Below, in pieces: positions 5,772 through 14,317 of a DNA stretch of 15,782 nucleotides. This DNA is from Flavobacteriales bacterium (GTDB lineage: Bacteria > Bacteroidota > Bacteroidia > Flavobacteriales_D > Crocinitomicaceae): the NCBI GenBank assembly GCA_947458985.1, contig CANHBA010000030.1, forward strand, positions 1 through 15,782, read 5' to 3'. The position numbers and the translations under genes are program-made. Position 1 is the first letter of the stretch; every line of letters starts with the position of its first letter. The notes beneath the pieces are model-generated. The model did no database searches. It was not told where the DNA came from and saw nothing but the letters and a program-made list of their open reading frames with translations.

Positions 5772-6551
5772 ATGTCTGAGGATCAGCCAATGTCGTTTTT
5801 AGATCACCTTGAGGAGCTCCGCTGGCGCTTGTTCAGGGCCGCCATTGCTGTCATCATTTTTTCTATCGGTATCTGGATATACCAACGCGAAATCATGGAG
5901 CATGTTTTCCTCAACATGGTAGACCCCGATTTCATTACCTTTAAATTACTTTGCCAATATTTAGGCGTTTGTGTCGAACAAATCAATGTTGACTTTCAAA
6001 GTACCACGCTCGCCGGTCAGTTCTCTTATGCCCTCATGATGAGCATGATGGGCGGGGTCGTGTTGGCTTTTCCTTACATCTTCTATCAACTATGGGCTTT
6101 CGTCAAACCGGGGCTCAAAGGAACCGAAAAACAAATGGCCAAAGGCATTGTGTTTTATGTTAGTCTTCTTTTCTTTCTAGGGATTTTATTTGGTTACTAT
6201 GTAGTGGCGCCCCTGAGCGTGCAATTCTTTGGTGCGTTTCAAATCACACCAGAAATCAAAACAGATGTAACCATTGCGTCATACATGAGCACCATTCTCT
6301 CCACTGTTTTTTATACCGGACTTTTCTTTTTGTTTCCAATTGTCACTTTCCTCTTGGTCAAAATCGGGCTCTTTACCCCTGATTTCTTAATTAAATACCG
6401 CAAACACGCCATCGTCGTCATCCTTATCTTGGCTGCTGTCATCACTCCCCCAGATGTTATTTCACAGGTCATCGTGACCATTCCCATCTATATTTTATTT
6501 GAAGTCAGTATTTTAGTAGCTAAACGCGTCGAAAGAAATAAAAAAGACTAA
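5772..6551 (+). CDS. tatC: Sec-independent (twin-arginine) protein translocase subunit TatC
   Basis: TatC is the inner-membrane receptor that recognises twin-arginine signal peptides and, with TatA/TatB-type partners, exports folded proteins. The 259-residue product shows the six-helix family plan: helices at about 20-37, 83-105, 124-146, 174-197, 211-227 and 230-250. Signatures are MSFLDHLEELRWRLF (7-21, with the conserved Glu in LEELR), FPYIFYQLWAFVKPGL (100-115) followed by Glu119, and RKHAIVVILILAAVITPPD (210-228). A longer first periplasmic loop (about residues 45-80), including two cysteines, separates helices 1 and 2, which is common in this phylum. The alternative start Met7 (5790) is possible. 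No tatA/B gene is in the window. Its TAA overlaps the next ATG by one base (TAATG at 6549-6553), so translation of the two genes is coupled. Confidence 0.97.
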   Translation: MSEDQPMSFLDHLEELRWRLFRAAIAVIIFSIGIWIYQREIMEHVFLNMVDPDFITFKLLCQYLGVCVEQINVDFQSTTLAGQFSYALMMSMMGGVVLAFPYIFYQLWAFVKPGLKGTEKQMAKGIVFYVSLLFFLGILFGYYVVAPLSVQFFGAFQITPEIKTDVTIASYMSTILSTVFYTGLFFLFPIVTFLLVKIGLFTPDFLIKYRKHAIVVILILAAVITPPDVISQVIVTIPIYILFEVSILVAKRVERNKKD

Positions 6552-9001
6552 TGCGTTCGCTGAGTTTTTTACTGTTCAATTGTTGCTTTTTAGCCTTGTG
6601 GGCCCAGCAAACCAATATTACAGGAACAGTAACTGACAAAAAAGGAGAGCCACTGAGTTTCGTGCAAATTCAATTCTTGGATAGCAAAATTGGAACTAAA
6701 TCCGACTCACTTGGTCAGTTCAGCATCAGCACCTACTACCCTACCGATACGCTCGTTTTCAGACTACTCGGTTATCAAACGCAAAGGGTTAAAATTAAAA
6801 AAGACCAGAGCCAAGTTTTGGAGGTCAAGATGCAAATCCAAGACAAAGAAATTGCTGAAATCTTCTTAAAAGCGCCGCTTGAAACACGTGGAGCACAATT
6901 GCACAGACGCATCATCCAATATAAAGATGTGAACAACAAAGAAAAGCTTAGTGCTTATCAATACCATCTATACAATAAAATCCAACTCGATGCTTCCAAC
7001 CTAGATTCCGGACTCATCAATAATCCGCTCGTTGACAGATTATCTATTGTCAAAAATTACCTTCAAACCGACTCCACTGAGAAATCATTATTGCCCGTTA
7101 TATTATCTGAAAGTGTTTCGGACTTCTACTACCTCAAAGATCCCAAACTGAAGAAGGAAGAAGTGCAGGCCACCCATATTACTGGGGTAGACAACATGCA
7201 GATGACGCAATTTCTGGGCGACATGGCCCTTGAGCTCAATATTTATGACAACATCTATGATTTATTTAACAAATCATTTATTAGCCCTTTAGCGCCTTTT
7301 GCCCGCAGTTATTATCAATTTTACCTCGACGACTCCACGTTTATCGGCACCGATTGGTGTTACAAACTGCGATTTGTTCCGAAGAGAACCGGTGACCTCG
7401 TTTTTGAAGGACACATGTGGGTGCACGACACCACCTACGCAATCAAAAGATTTGAGGCCAATATTGCGCCTGGTGCAAATCTCAATTATATTCAAGAGTT
7501 TTACTTTGAACACACCTTTGAGCAAGTACAAAAGGAAATTTGGATGCTCACTTCTGAAAGGATGGTGCTTTCCTTCAAAATAACAGAAAAGTCCAAATTT
7601 TTAGGGCTTGTTGGGCGCAAGTATAGCCAGCGCAGCAATTTTATCATCAACGAGCCCAAGCCGGAAGCATTCTATCGCTCAACAAATACAGTAGATGTGC
7701 TCAACAACGCCAAAGAACGCAGCGAACAAGAATGGGCTGCTCTTAGACCTGTGACATTAAACGAAAAAGAACTCCGCATCCAAGAAATGGTAGACTCACT
7801 TGAGGCGCAACCTTTTTATCAAAACATGCGCAAGCTCACCTACTTGGCGAGTACTGGCTATTGGCCGATACACAAAATTGAACTCGGATCTGTCGCCTCA
7901 TTAGTGAGCGCTAACCCAGTTGAAAATTTAAGAGTAGCCTTAGCCCTGCGCACCTCCAATGAGTTCTCTAAAAGACTAGAGCTCGGTGGGCGACTTGCCT
8001 ATGGATTTGGCGATGAACGCTTCAAATACAACTTAAAACTGCGCTACAATATTACCCCTCAAAAACGCGGCATGCTGACCGCCTATTACAACTACGACAT
8101 CGAGCAAATTGGGCAAGCACCAACAGCTGCATCCATGGGCACCTCGTTTGTCACGTTTCTAAGTACAGCACCCTTCGACAAACTCACATTTGTGCAAAAA
8201 ACCGGGGTGAGTCTAGAAAAAGACGTCAAAAAAGACCTCATCCTTTACGGAGCCCTTGAATGGAAAAACTACACGCCTCTTGGCTTAGCCACCTATCAAC
8301 AAGTTAGCGGATTCGATACCATTCAAGTTTCTCAACTCACCGCAACCGAACTCACCACACGCATCCGCTGGACCAAAGACGAAGAATTCCTTTCCGGATC
8401 TTTCGATCGAACGGCGCTGCGTTCGCCCTACCCCATCTTGTCTTTTCAAGGAATCTTTGGCTTCAAGGATATTTTAAGAAGCAACTACCGCTATCAAAAA
8501 TATGAGTTCCAATTTGAGCACAATACGCAACTAGGCGTACTCGGCAGAATGCGCTACGGTTTTACCCTGGGTTATATCAACGGAACGGCAGCCTACCCAC
8601 TGTTAAAAGTACACGAAGGAAATCAGTCTTTGTGGCTACTGAACAGCACCTTTAACATGGTGAATTTTATTGAATTCATCAGTGACCGCTATGTGATTGG
8701 TTTTGCAGAAAACCGTTGGGAGGGTCTGTTTTTCGATCGTATTCCATTGCTGAAGGCAAGCAAAATTAGGCTGATCACCACCGAACGCATCATGTTAGGC
8801 AGCCTTTCCCCTAAGCACAATCAAGCCTTGTTAATTCCAGACTTCGTGAGGCCATTTAACGGAGTGCCATATGTGGAGGTTGGTATTGGCATTGAAAACA
8901 TTTTCAAAGTAATCAGGATTGATTTCTTGTACCGTGCTACCCATCAAATACCTGGCTCTAGTCCTTTTGGGATCAAAGCCCGCTACTCACTAAATTTTTA
9001 G
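6551..9001 (+). CDS. DUF5686 outer-membrane protein with carboxypeptidase-regulatory-like N-terminal domain
   Basis: The 816-residue product has a signal peptide (about 1-18, cleavage after LALWA), then a carboxypeptidase-regulatory-like beta-sandwich at about 22-92, starting NITGTVTDKKGEPLSFVQIQ, the same module that precedes TonB-dependent receptors in this phylum. The remainder matches the DUF5686 family by layout: a helical and beta region (about 115-400), then a long alternating-strand half that ends in phenylalanine (RYSLNF). That is the expected C-terminal signal of an outer-membrane beta-barrel. No TonB-box or plug domain is evident. The function of the family is not established. Its position between tatC (1-base overlap) and lptB (12-base gap) suggests co-expression with envelope export machinery. 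The family assignment is from remembered domain architecture, and the barrel is inferred. Confidence 0.85.
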   Translation: MRSLSFLLFNCCFLALWAQQTNITGTVTDKKGEPLSFVQIQFLDSKIGTKSDSLGQFSISTYYPTDTLVFRLLGYQTQRVKIKKDQSQVLEVKMQIQDKEIAEIFLKAPLETRGAQLHRRIIQYKDVNNKEKLSAYQYHLYNKIQLDASNLDSGLINNPLVDRLSIVKNYLQTDSTEKSLLPVILSESVSDFYYLKDPKLKKEEVQATHITGVDNMQMTQFLGDMALELNIYDNIYDLFNKSFISPLAPFARSYYQFYLDDSTFIGTDWCYKLRFVPKRTGDLVFEGHMWVHDTTYAIKRFEANIAPGANLNYIQEFYFEHTFEQVQKEIWMLTSERMVLSFKITEKSKFLGLVGRKYSQRSNFIINEPKPEAFYRSTNTVDVLNNAKERSEQEWAALRPVTLNEKELRIQEMVDSLEAQPFYQNMRKLTYLASTGYWPIHKIELGSVASLVSANPVENLRVALALRTSNEFSKRLELGGRLAYGFGDERFKYNLKLRYNITPQKRGMLTAYYNYDIEQIGQAPTAASMGTSFVTFLSTAPFDKLTFVQKTGVSLEKDVKKDLILYGALEWKNYTPLGLATYQQVSGFDTIQVSQLTATELTTRIRWTKDEEFLSGSFDRTALRSPYPILSFQGIFGFKDILRSNYRYQKYEFQFEHNTQLGVLGRMRYGFTLGYINGTAAYPLLKVHEGNQSLWLLNSTFNMVNFIEFISDRYVIGFAENRWEGLFFDRIPLLKASKIRLITTERIMLGSLSPKHNQALLIPDFVRPFNGVPYVEVGIGIENIFKVIRIDFLYRATHQIPGSSPFGIKARYSLNF

Positions 9002-9013
9002 TAATTTCGATTT

Positions 9014-9742
9014 GTGAAACTCAGCACCACCGACATCTGTAAATCTTACCGCGGACGCGCTGTAGTGAATGGCGTAAGTGTCGAAGTAAATCAAGGAGAA
9101 ATCGTCGGTTTGCTTGGGCCAAATGGCGCTGGCAAGACCACCTCTTTCTACATGATGGTAGGATTGGTTAAACCCGACAGCGGCAACGTATTTTTAGACG
9201 ACACCGACATCACCAAATTTCCGATGTATAAGCGCGCCCAACTTGGCCTAGGTTACTTACCCCAAGAAGTATCTGTTTTTCGCAAATTGAGCGTAGAAGA
9301 CAACATTATGGCCATACTCGAAATGGGACCTCTCAACAAAGCAGATCGCGAAGCCAAGTTAGAAAGTCTATTAGAAGAATTCAATTTAGGTCATGTCCGC
9401 AAAAACCTCGGTGACCGTCTTTCCGGCGGTGAAAAACGACGCACTGAAATCGCACGTGCGTTGGCTACTGATCCAAAATTTGTGCTCCTAGACGAACCTT
9501 TTGCAGGAGTTGACCCAATTGCCGTAGAAGATATCCAAGCCATTATATCAGATCTCAAAAAACGCAACATCGGCATCTTAATTACCGACCACAACGTTCA
9601 AGAAACACTTTCTATCACCGACAGAGCTTACTTGCTTTTTGAAGGAAAAATCTTGAAATCGGGTACTGCCAAAGAATTAGCAGCAGACGAACAAGTTCGG
9701 AAAGTTTATTTAGGTCAGAATTTCGTCTTGCGGTCTTCCTAA
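9014..9742 (+). CDS. lptB: LPS export ABC transporter ATP-binding protein LptB
   Basis: LptB is the cytoplasmic ATPase that powers LptFG to extract lipopolysaccharide from the inner membrane. The 242-residue length is typical. Visible motifs are Walker A GPNGAGKT (35-42), Q-loop Gln84 in YLPQEVSVFRKLSV, signature LSGGE (136-140) followed by KRRTEIARALA, Walker B FVLLDE with catalytic Glu161, the D-loop region FAGVDPIAVEDI, and H-loop His193 in TDHNVQETL. The LPQE(A/V)SVFRKLSVEDN and PIAVEDIQ stretches distinguish LptB from general ABC ATPases. The start is GTG, 12 bases after the DUF5686 stop, and no later start would keep Walker A in a complete domain. It closes the tatC-DUF5686-lptB operon; the lptF, lptG, lptA and lptC genes are not in the window. 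Confidence 0.96.
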   Translation: MKLSTTDICKSYRGRAVVNGVSVEVNQGEIVGLLGPNGAGKTTSFYMMVGLVKPDSGNVFLDDTDITKFPMYKRAQLGLGYLPQEVSVFRKLSVEDNIMAILEMGPLNKADREAKLESLLEEFNLGHVRKNLGDRLSGGEKRRTEIARALATDPKFVLLDEPFAGVDPIAVEDIQAIISDLKKRNIGILITDHNVQETLSITDRAYLLFEGKILKSGTAKELAADEQVRKVYLGQNFVLRSS

Positions 9743-9758
9743 TTGCGTTTAGCGCAAT
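9742..9758. terminator. Hairpin spanning the convergent stop codons of lptB and the PKD gene
   Basis: ATTGCG-TTTAG-CGCAAT forms a 6-bp stem with a 5-base loop. Its first base is the last base of the lptB stop, and the loop contains the stop of the opposite-strand gene (9751-9749). There is no T-tract of useful length on either strand, so it may be a weak bidirectional terminator or a 3'-end stabilising hairpin. Confidence 0.4.
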
Positions 9759-12415
9759 AAATGCACAACACCCTCGCGCTGCCTGCGAATATACGGTTCA
9801 TGACAAGGCCTGAATTTAAGTACGTAGTTATACAAACCATCTTGACAATCAAACCCGTTGTAGGTGCCGTCCCAACCTTCGTTTGCATTTTGACTCACAA
9901 ACACGCGTTCACCCCAACGGTTGAAAATTTCTAAAGACCAATCACTCACCTCGAATGCAGTGACTACTTTAAAAATTTCATTGCGGCCATTGCCATCTGG
10001 AATAAAGCTATTTGGTGCATAAATACTAAACGGCTCAACTTCTATACTGGAATAGGCAGTATCTGTACAACCAAACGCATTGGCAACTACCTGATACGGA
10101 TAATCTGTGCCCCCAGATTGATACTCATGAACAAAATTGGCCGTATTGTATTGAAAAGCAGCATCTTCTACAAAATACTGATAGGTAACGGCATCTACTG
10201 ACAAATCGGTGAATACAGCCTCATTTTGGCAAACATCAACCTTTTCTGGGCTGATCGTAAAGCCCGCCTGAGGCGAAGGATGCACTGTTACGACATCTTG
10301 CTGCGCCATGAAAAGCGTATCCAAACAACCAAATTGTTCAATAAGTGTGAGTGTTACGGTGTAACTTCCTGGTTGGCTATAGGTATGCAATACATTTGTG
10401 GCTTGAACTTGCGTGCCGTCGCCTAAATTCCATAAATAGGTGGTAGGAACTTCACTTTGGCTCAAATTCACAAACTGCGCTTGAGATGGTGCACATTGCA
10501 GTGAATTGAGGAACATAAAATTGATACTCGGATGACCAAAAACCCTGACAATTTCGACGAGTGTGTCATGGCATAACGGATTCTGACCTATGAGTAAAAC
10601 CTGTTGGTTACCGTTTTGATTAAACAACACATTGTTTCCAGTCAATTGGGTACTATTCGCCGGACTTGCATTCGGACCGAATTCCCACCAATAGGTGGTC
10701 CCAATTGGCCCAGAAACCTGTGCGTCAAAGCTGAAAAAATCATCTATACAAAGCGAATCAGTGTTCGTCATGTTTAGCAGAATAGGCTCTCCAATAGGAA
10801 CGCTGACAATTGTTGTATCCAAACAATTTGGCGAAGAACCTGCTATGAGGGTTACTGGGTATGTACCAGGCCCAGGGAAGGTGGTGGAGGGTAAGGCTAG
10901 CGTGCTATTCTGCCCATTGCCGAAATCCCAATTGTAAAGCATGCTATTTTGAGAATTGTTACCAAATTGGATGGTATAACCCAAGCACTCTACCTGAGGC
11001 GGGACAAGAATAGCGGCAGTTGGCTCGCCAAAAATAAAAACAGAATCTAAAAATGTCTGCTGGCAGTAAGCCGTGGTGGCCTCCAACAAAACAGGGTGAA
11101 AACCCGCGGTATCAAACACCACATTTGGCACCATTAAGCCATTTGCCTGCACGATTGAAGCGCTTGGAGGCAAAGACCAAGAAAGTGTAGCGCTCGGGTC
11201 CGAAACCAACGCTGTAAAATCGAAGAGATTATCTGTTAAACACAAGGAATCTTGCGCCTGCCATTCCAGGTCTAGAGGTTCATTGACAATAATTTCGATG
11301 TAAGCGGTATCTGTACAGTTTTGCCCAGGATTGACAATGAGTTGAGCGGTATATGTACCTGAACTTGGATAAGTATATGTGGGCTCATAAAGGTTACTGA
11401 CGTCTGCATTTGTACCTGGCACACCAAAGTTCCAGATATAATTGGTGCCGCCAAAAGATTGGTTGTCAAACTGAACGTTTAGGCCCGAACAATAGCCGCT
11501 GAAATTAGGCAACTGTGTTTGCTGAGGCAAGATAGCCGCCAATTGGATATTGCAGTCAAAAACACGAAATAAGAAATCGCGGACGGTTTCGCCGATGAGC
11601 TGCCCATTGCGGTATTCTTGCACCCGCACCCCCACCACAAAAAGGCCGATTAAATTTGGATTAACTGTTAAAAGGCCTGTACTCGGATGTATAATGGTCG
11701 AAGATCCTGGGCCTAAAGGTACCGGTGCATTAAAATTGGGTTGCCACGTCACCGGAAAATAAGGCGGCGGTGGCATTTGTAACGGCTGCGGATTGCCTGA
11801 GTTTGCACCTGCATAAGGTGTCACCAAGGAATAAACCAACTGATCACCATCGGGGTCAGTGGCCGCGTGATCAAATACCAACTGATCATTGTTGCACAGC
11901 AATACGGGAGGATAATTGGTAAAGCGCGGACTACTGTTGTTACTTGCACCTGTATTTGAGCCAGGAATTTGCGCGACTAGCGTAAGTCCGGTGTCGTCGG
12001 GGAACTGTAAATTGGTGATATTTGGCCCCCTACAACAACGCTGGTAAGAAACTGTATAGCCTCCAGGGATAGGCGGCAGCGTCAAAACTACCTGATAAAT
12101 GGCACGCTCTACACAAATTCCGGAGGGTTGAGTAGCACACGGATTATTGAAATTAATGGGCAAAATTACCGAGCCTGGAAAAGGTACTTGTACCGTTTGG
12201 CTATGAATATTTCCTTGGGTAAAAACCGAAAGATATAAAGGGTTATCGTACTGAGCACCAGATGATGCGCAATCGCGGTATAGGGTAATAAAAAACCGGT
12301 ATTGATTGTTGCCAAGGTAATTATAGTAGATGTCGCCACCGATAATGTGCGAAGCATGCAACCACCCGCTCAGCAGGAAGAAGAGTGAAAAGAAGAATGA
12401 CTTAAATTGATTCAC
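9749..12415 (-). CDS. Secreted PKD-repeat protein with type IX secretion type B C-terminal (gliding motility-associated) domain
   Basis: The 888-residue product is a large surface or secreted protein. From the GTG at 12415, a signal peptide spans about 1-21 (ending LHA), followed by SHIIGGDIYYNYLGNNQYRF, the opening typical of Bacteroidota PKD adhesins, and a TDPDGDQLVYSLV calcium-type motif at about 186-198. Six PKD or PKD-like repeats follow at about 295-378, 379-463, 464-543, 544-625, 626-711 and 712-794; the clearest have YIWNFG, YNWDFGNG and YLWNLGDG followed by GxYxVTL. Residues 795-888 are the type B sorting domain: IYAPNSFIPDGNGRNEIF, then LEIFNRWGERVF, WDGTYNG and DGLYNYVLKF. The family route is Sec, then type IX export; adhesion is inferred. 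The GTG was chosen because an in-frame TTG at 12430 overlaps the -7 element. Confidence 0.9.
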   Translation of the reverse strand: MNQFKSFFFSLFFLLSGWLHASHIIGGDIYYNYLGNNQYRFFITLYRDCASSGAQYDNPLYLSVFTQGNIHSQTVQVPFPGSVILPINFNNPCATQPSGICVERAIYQVVLTLPPIPGGYTVSYQRCCRGPNITNLQFPDDTGLTLVAQIPGSNTGASNNSSPRFTNYPPVLLCNNDQLVFDHAATDPDGDQLVYSLVTPYAGANSGNPQPLQMPPPPYFPVTWQPNFNAPVPLGPGSSTIIHPSTGLLTVNPNLIGLFVVGVRVQEYRNGQLIGETVRDFLFRVFDCNIQLAAILPQQTQLPNFSGYCSGLNVQFDNQSFGGTNYIWNFGVPGTNADVSNLYEPTYTYPSSGTYTAQLIVNPGQNCTDTAYIEIIVNEPLDLEWQAQDSLCLTDNLFDFTALVSDPSATLSWSLPPSASIVQANGLMVPNVVFDTAGFHPVLLEATTAYCQQTFLDSVFIFGEPTAAILVPPQVECLGYTIQFGNNSQNSMLYNWDFGNGQNSTLALPSTTFPGPGTYPVTLIAGSSPNCLDTTIVSVPIGEPILLNMTNTDSLCIDDFFSFDAQVSGPIGTTYWWEFGPNASPANSTQLTGNNVLFNQNGNQQVLLIGQNPLCHDTLVEIVRVFGHPSINFMFLNSLQCAPSQAQFVNLSQSEVPTTYLWNLGDGTQVQATNVLHTYSQPGSYTVTLTLIEQFGCLDTLFMAQQDVVTVHPSPQAGFTISPEKVDVCQNEAVFTDLSVDAVTYQYFVEDAAFQYNTANFVHEYQSGGTDYPYQVVANAFGCTDTAYSSIEVEPFSIYAPNSFIPDGNGRNEIFKVVTAFEVSDWSLEIFNRWGERVFVSQNANEGWDGTYNGFDCQDGLYNYVLKFRPCHEPYIRRQREGVVHLLR

Positions 12416-12427
12416 AGTGATACAACG

Positions 12428-12459
12428 CAAAATTAAGGCTTTGGTTGTTCGTTCACAAA
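12428..12459 (-). promoter_or_regulatory. Promoter of the PKD/type IX protein gene
   Basis: Reading leftward, TTTG (12459-12456) is followed after 20 bases by TAATTTTG (12435-12428), matching TTTG/TAnnTTTG. The predicted start of transcription is near 12421-12423, so the leader before the GTG at 12415 would be under ten bases. It overlaps the lpdA promoter on the other strand. Confidence 0.6.
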
Positions 12460-12470
12460 CTGTAAATTTG
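12440..12470 (+). promoter_or_regulatory. Promoter of dihydrolipoyl dehydrogenase gene
   Basis: TTTG at 12440-12443 and TAAATTTG at 12463-12470, separated by 19 bases, give a full match to the Bacteroidota housekeeping promoter consensus. Transcription would start near 12476, about ten bases before the ATG at 12487. Confidence 0.7.
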
Positions 12471-12486
12471 TAAAAAAATTGTAGCG

Positions 12487-13884
12487 ATGGAAACTTTTGA
12501 TGTGGTAGTAATTGGTTCAGGTCCGGGCGGATACGTTTCTGCTTTGCGTTGTGCGCAACTCGGCCTGAAAACAGCTTTGATAGAAAAATACAATACTTTA
12601 GGCGGAACTTGCCTCAATGTTGGCTGTATTCCTTCCAAAGCCCTACTCGATTCTTCTGAACATTTTTACAATGCGCAACACAATTTTTCTGCTCATGGTA
12701 TCGAAGTAAAAGGACTCAAAGCCAACCTTGCTCAAATGATCGCTAGAAAAAACGAAGTGGTCTCGCAAACTTGTGCAGGGGTCAAATACCTCATGGACAA
12801 AAATAAAATTACTGTTTACCACGGTGTGGGTAGCTTTATTGACGCACACACTGTAGAAGTCAAAGGAGAGCAGACCACCCAACTGAGCGGCAAAAACATC
12901 ATCATTGCCACCGGAAGCAAGCCCAACTACTTTCCAGGCATGGAACCAGACAAAAAACGCATCATTACCTCAACAGAAGCCCTCAACCTCAGCGAAATCC
13001 CTAAAAAAATGTTGGTCATCGGCGGAGGTGTCATTGGCCTTGAACTAGGCTCAGTATACGCGCGTTTGGGTGCTACCGTTGAAGTTGTTGAGTTTGCGCC
13101 TAGCATTTTACCAACTATGGACGCCGGAATTGGCAAAGAATTTACTAAAATCCTGAAAAAAGAAGGATTTAAATTCCACATGGAGCATAAAGTGCTCGGT
13201 GTGGTGAACAACGGCAAACAAGTTGTACTCACTGCCGAAAACAAAAAAGGCGAACAAGTGACACTAGAAGCAGACTACTGCCTCGTTGCAGTAGGGCGCA
13301 AAGCCTTTACAGAAGGCCTCAACCTAGACAAAGCTGGCTTGCAAATCAATCAGCGAGGTCAAGTAGAAGTCAATGAACACTTGCAAACTGCTGCACCACA
13401 CATTTATGCCATCGGAGATGTCGTTCGCGGCGCAATGCTCGCTCACAAAGCTGAAGAAGAAGGTGTTTTTGTGGCAGAGCAAATTGCAGGTCAACAACCA
13501 CACATTAACTACAACTTAATTCCTGGTGTGGTTTACACATGGCCAGAAATTGCTGCAGTTGGGCAAACTGAAGAAGAACTCAAAGCCGCAGGACGCGCCT
13601 ACAAAGCGGGGTCTTTCCCGATCAAAGCTTTAGGACGTGCGCGCGCAAGCATGGACACGAGTGGTTTTGTTAAAATTTTGGCCGATGCCCAAACCGATGA
13701 AATCTTAGGTGTACACATGATTGCACCACGTGCTGCTGACCTCATTATGGAAGCCGTAACCGCCATGGAATACCGCGCATCTGCCGAAGACATCGCGCGC
13801 ATTTGCCACGGACACCCAACCTATTCAGAAGCTGTCAAAGAAGCGGCACTTGCTGCCACCGCTGACCGCGCACTGCACATCTAG
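12487..13884 (+). CDS. lpdA: Dihydrolipoyl dehydrogenase (E3)
   Basis: This FAD flavoprotein reoxidises dihydrolipoamide on the E2 subunits of pyruvate, 2-oxoglutarate or branched-chain dehydrogenase complexes, or on the glycine-cleavage H protein, with NAD+ as acceptor. The 465 residues are full length. FAD-binding GSGPGG is at 10-15; the redox disulfide Cys42/Cys47 lies in GGTCLNVGCIPSKALL (39-54); IATGSKP is at 140-146; the NAD-binding fold includes IGGGVIGLELGSVYARLGA (178-196); the FAD-contacting IYAIGDV is near 307-313; and the C-terminal interface carries the catalytic His443-Pro-Thr-x-x-Glu448 element (HGHPTYSEAVKEAAL). Nothing is missing. It stands alone with its own strong promoter, not next to E1/E2 genes, which fits an E3 shared among complexes. 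Its stop lies 2 bases from that of the convergent yraN gene. Confidence 0.96.
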   Translation: METFDVVVIGSGPGGYVSALRCAQLGLKTALIEKYNTLGGTCLNVGCIPSKALLDSSEHFYNAQHNFSAHGIEVKGLKANLAQMIARKNEVVSQTCAGVKYLMDKNKITVYHGVGSFIDAHTVEVKGEQTTQLSGKNIIIATGSKPNYFPGMEPDKKRIITSTEALNLSEIPKKMLVIGGGVIGLELGSVYARLGATVEVVEFAPSILPTMDAGIGKEFTKILKKEGFKFHMEHKVLGVVNNGKQVVLTAENKKGEQVTLEADYCLVAVGRKAFTEGLNLDKAGLQINQRGQVEVNEHLQTAAPHIYAIGDVVRGAMLAHKAEEEGVFVAEQIAGQQPHINYNLIPGVVYTWPEIAAVGQTEEELKAAGRAYKAGSFPIKALGRARASMDTSGFVKILADAQTDEILGVHMIAPRAADLIMEAVTAMEYRASAEDIARICHGHPTYSEAVKEAALAATADRALHI

Positions 13885-13886
13885 AC

Positions 13887-14267
13887 TCAAGGTTTGGGGC
13901 TAAACGCATCTATAATATGCGTGAGGTCTGTATGGTTGCTATTGTGTACAATTGACACGACGTCGAAACGCACTTCATGTGGCCATTCAACTGCTTTGGT
14001 ATAATAGTTGGCCACCCGAATTATTTGCTTTTGCTTAGCTAAATTAACGGCGCGCCAGGGCTCCCCGAGCTCGGCACTATGGCGCGTCTTGACCTCCACA
14101 ATCACTAAATTTTGTCCGTTGGTCATGACTAAATCGATCTCCATCCTATTGAATTTATAATTGCGTGCTTGGAGACCATAACCAATTCCCAAGAGGTATT
14201 GTAAGGCATAGGCCTCGCCCCATTTACCCAACACGTCGTGTTTCATGTCTGCATTACTTTCCATCAT
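13887..14267 (-). CDS. yraN: YraN family protein (UPF0102, predicted endonuclease fold)
   Basis: The 126-residue product has the signature pattern of UPF0102/YraN: GKWGEAYALQYLLGIGY (14-30) with Gly17-Glu18, RNYKFNRMEIDLVM (35-48) with Glu43-Ile-Asp45, VEVKTR (57-62), and the later LAKQKQIIRVANYY helix (77-89) and RFDVVSI strand (100-106). Glu18, Asp45, Glu58 and Lys60 correspond to a PD-(D/E)XK-like nuclease site, but no cellular function is well established for this family. Met8 (14246) is an alternative start that would leave the core intact. It is convergent with lpdA, with 2 bases between the stops, and divergent from hutI, whose reading frame begins about 50 bases away. Confidence 0.9.
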   Translation of the reverse strand: MMESNADMKHDVLGKWGEAYALQYLLGIGYGLQARNYKFNRMEIDLVMTNGQNLVIVEVKTRHSAELGEPWRAVNLAKQKQIIRVANYYTKAVEWPHEVRFDVVSIVHNSNHTDLTHIIDAFSPKP

Positions 14268-14295
14268 AAGAGCGAAAATAAGCCTAAATTGGTCT

Positions 14296-14303
14296 TATCT
14301 TTA
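14296..14303 (+). promoter_or_regulatory. Candidate -7 promoter element of hutI
   Basis: TATCTTTA matches TAnnTTTG at all but the last base. No TTTG is present about 20 bases upstream, so the call rests on one element. It ends 14 bases before the ATG at 14318, a spacing like that of the clearer promoters in this window. Confidence 0.35.
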
Positions 14304-14317
14304 CCGTGAAAATACGT

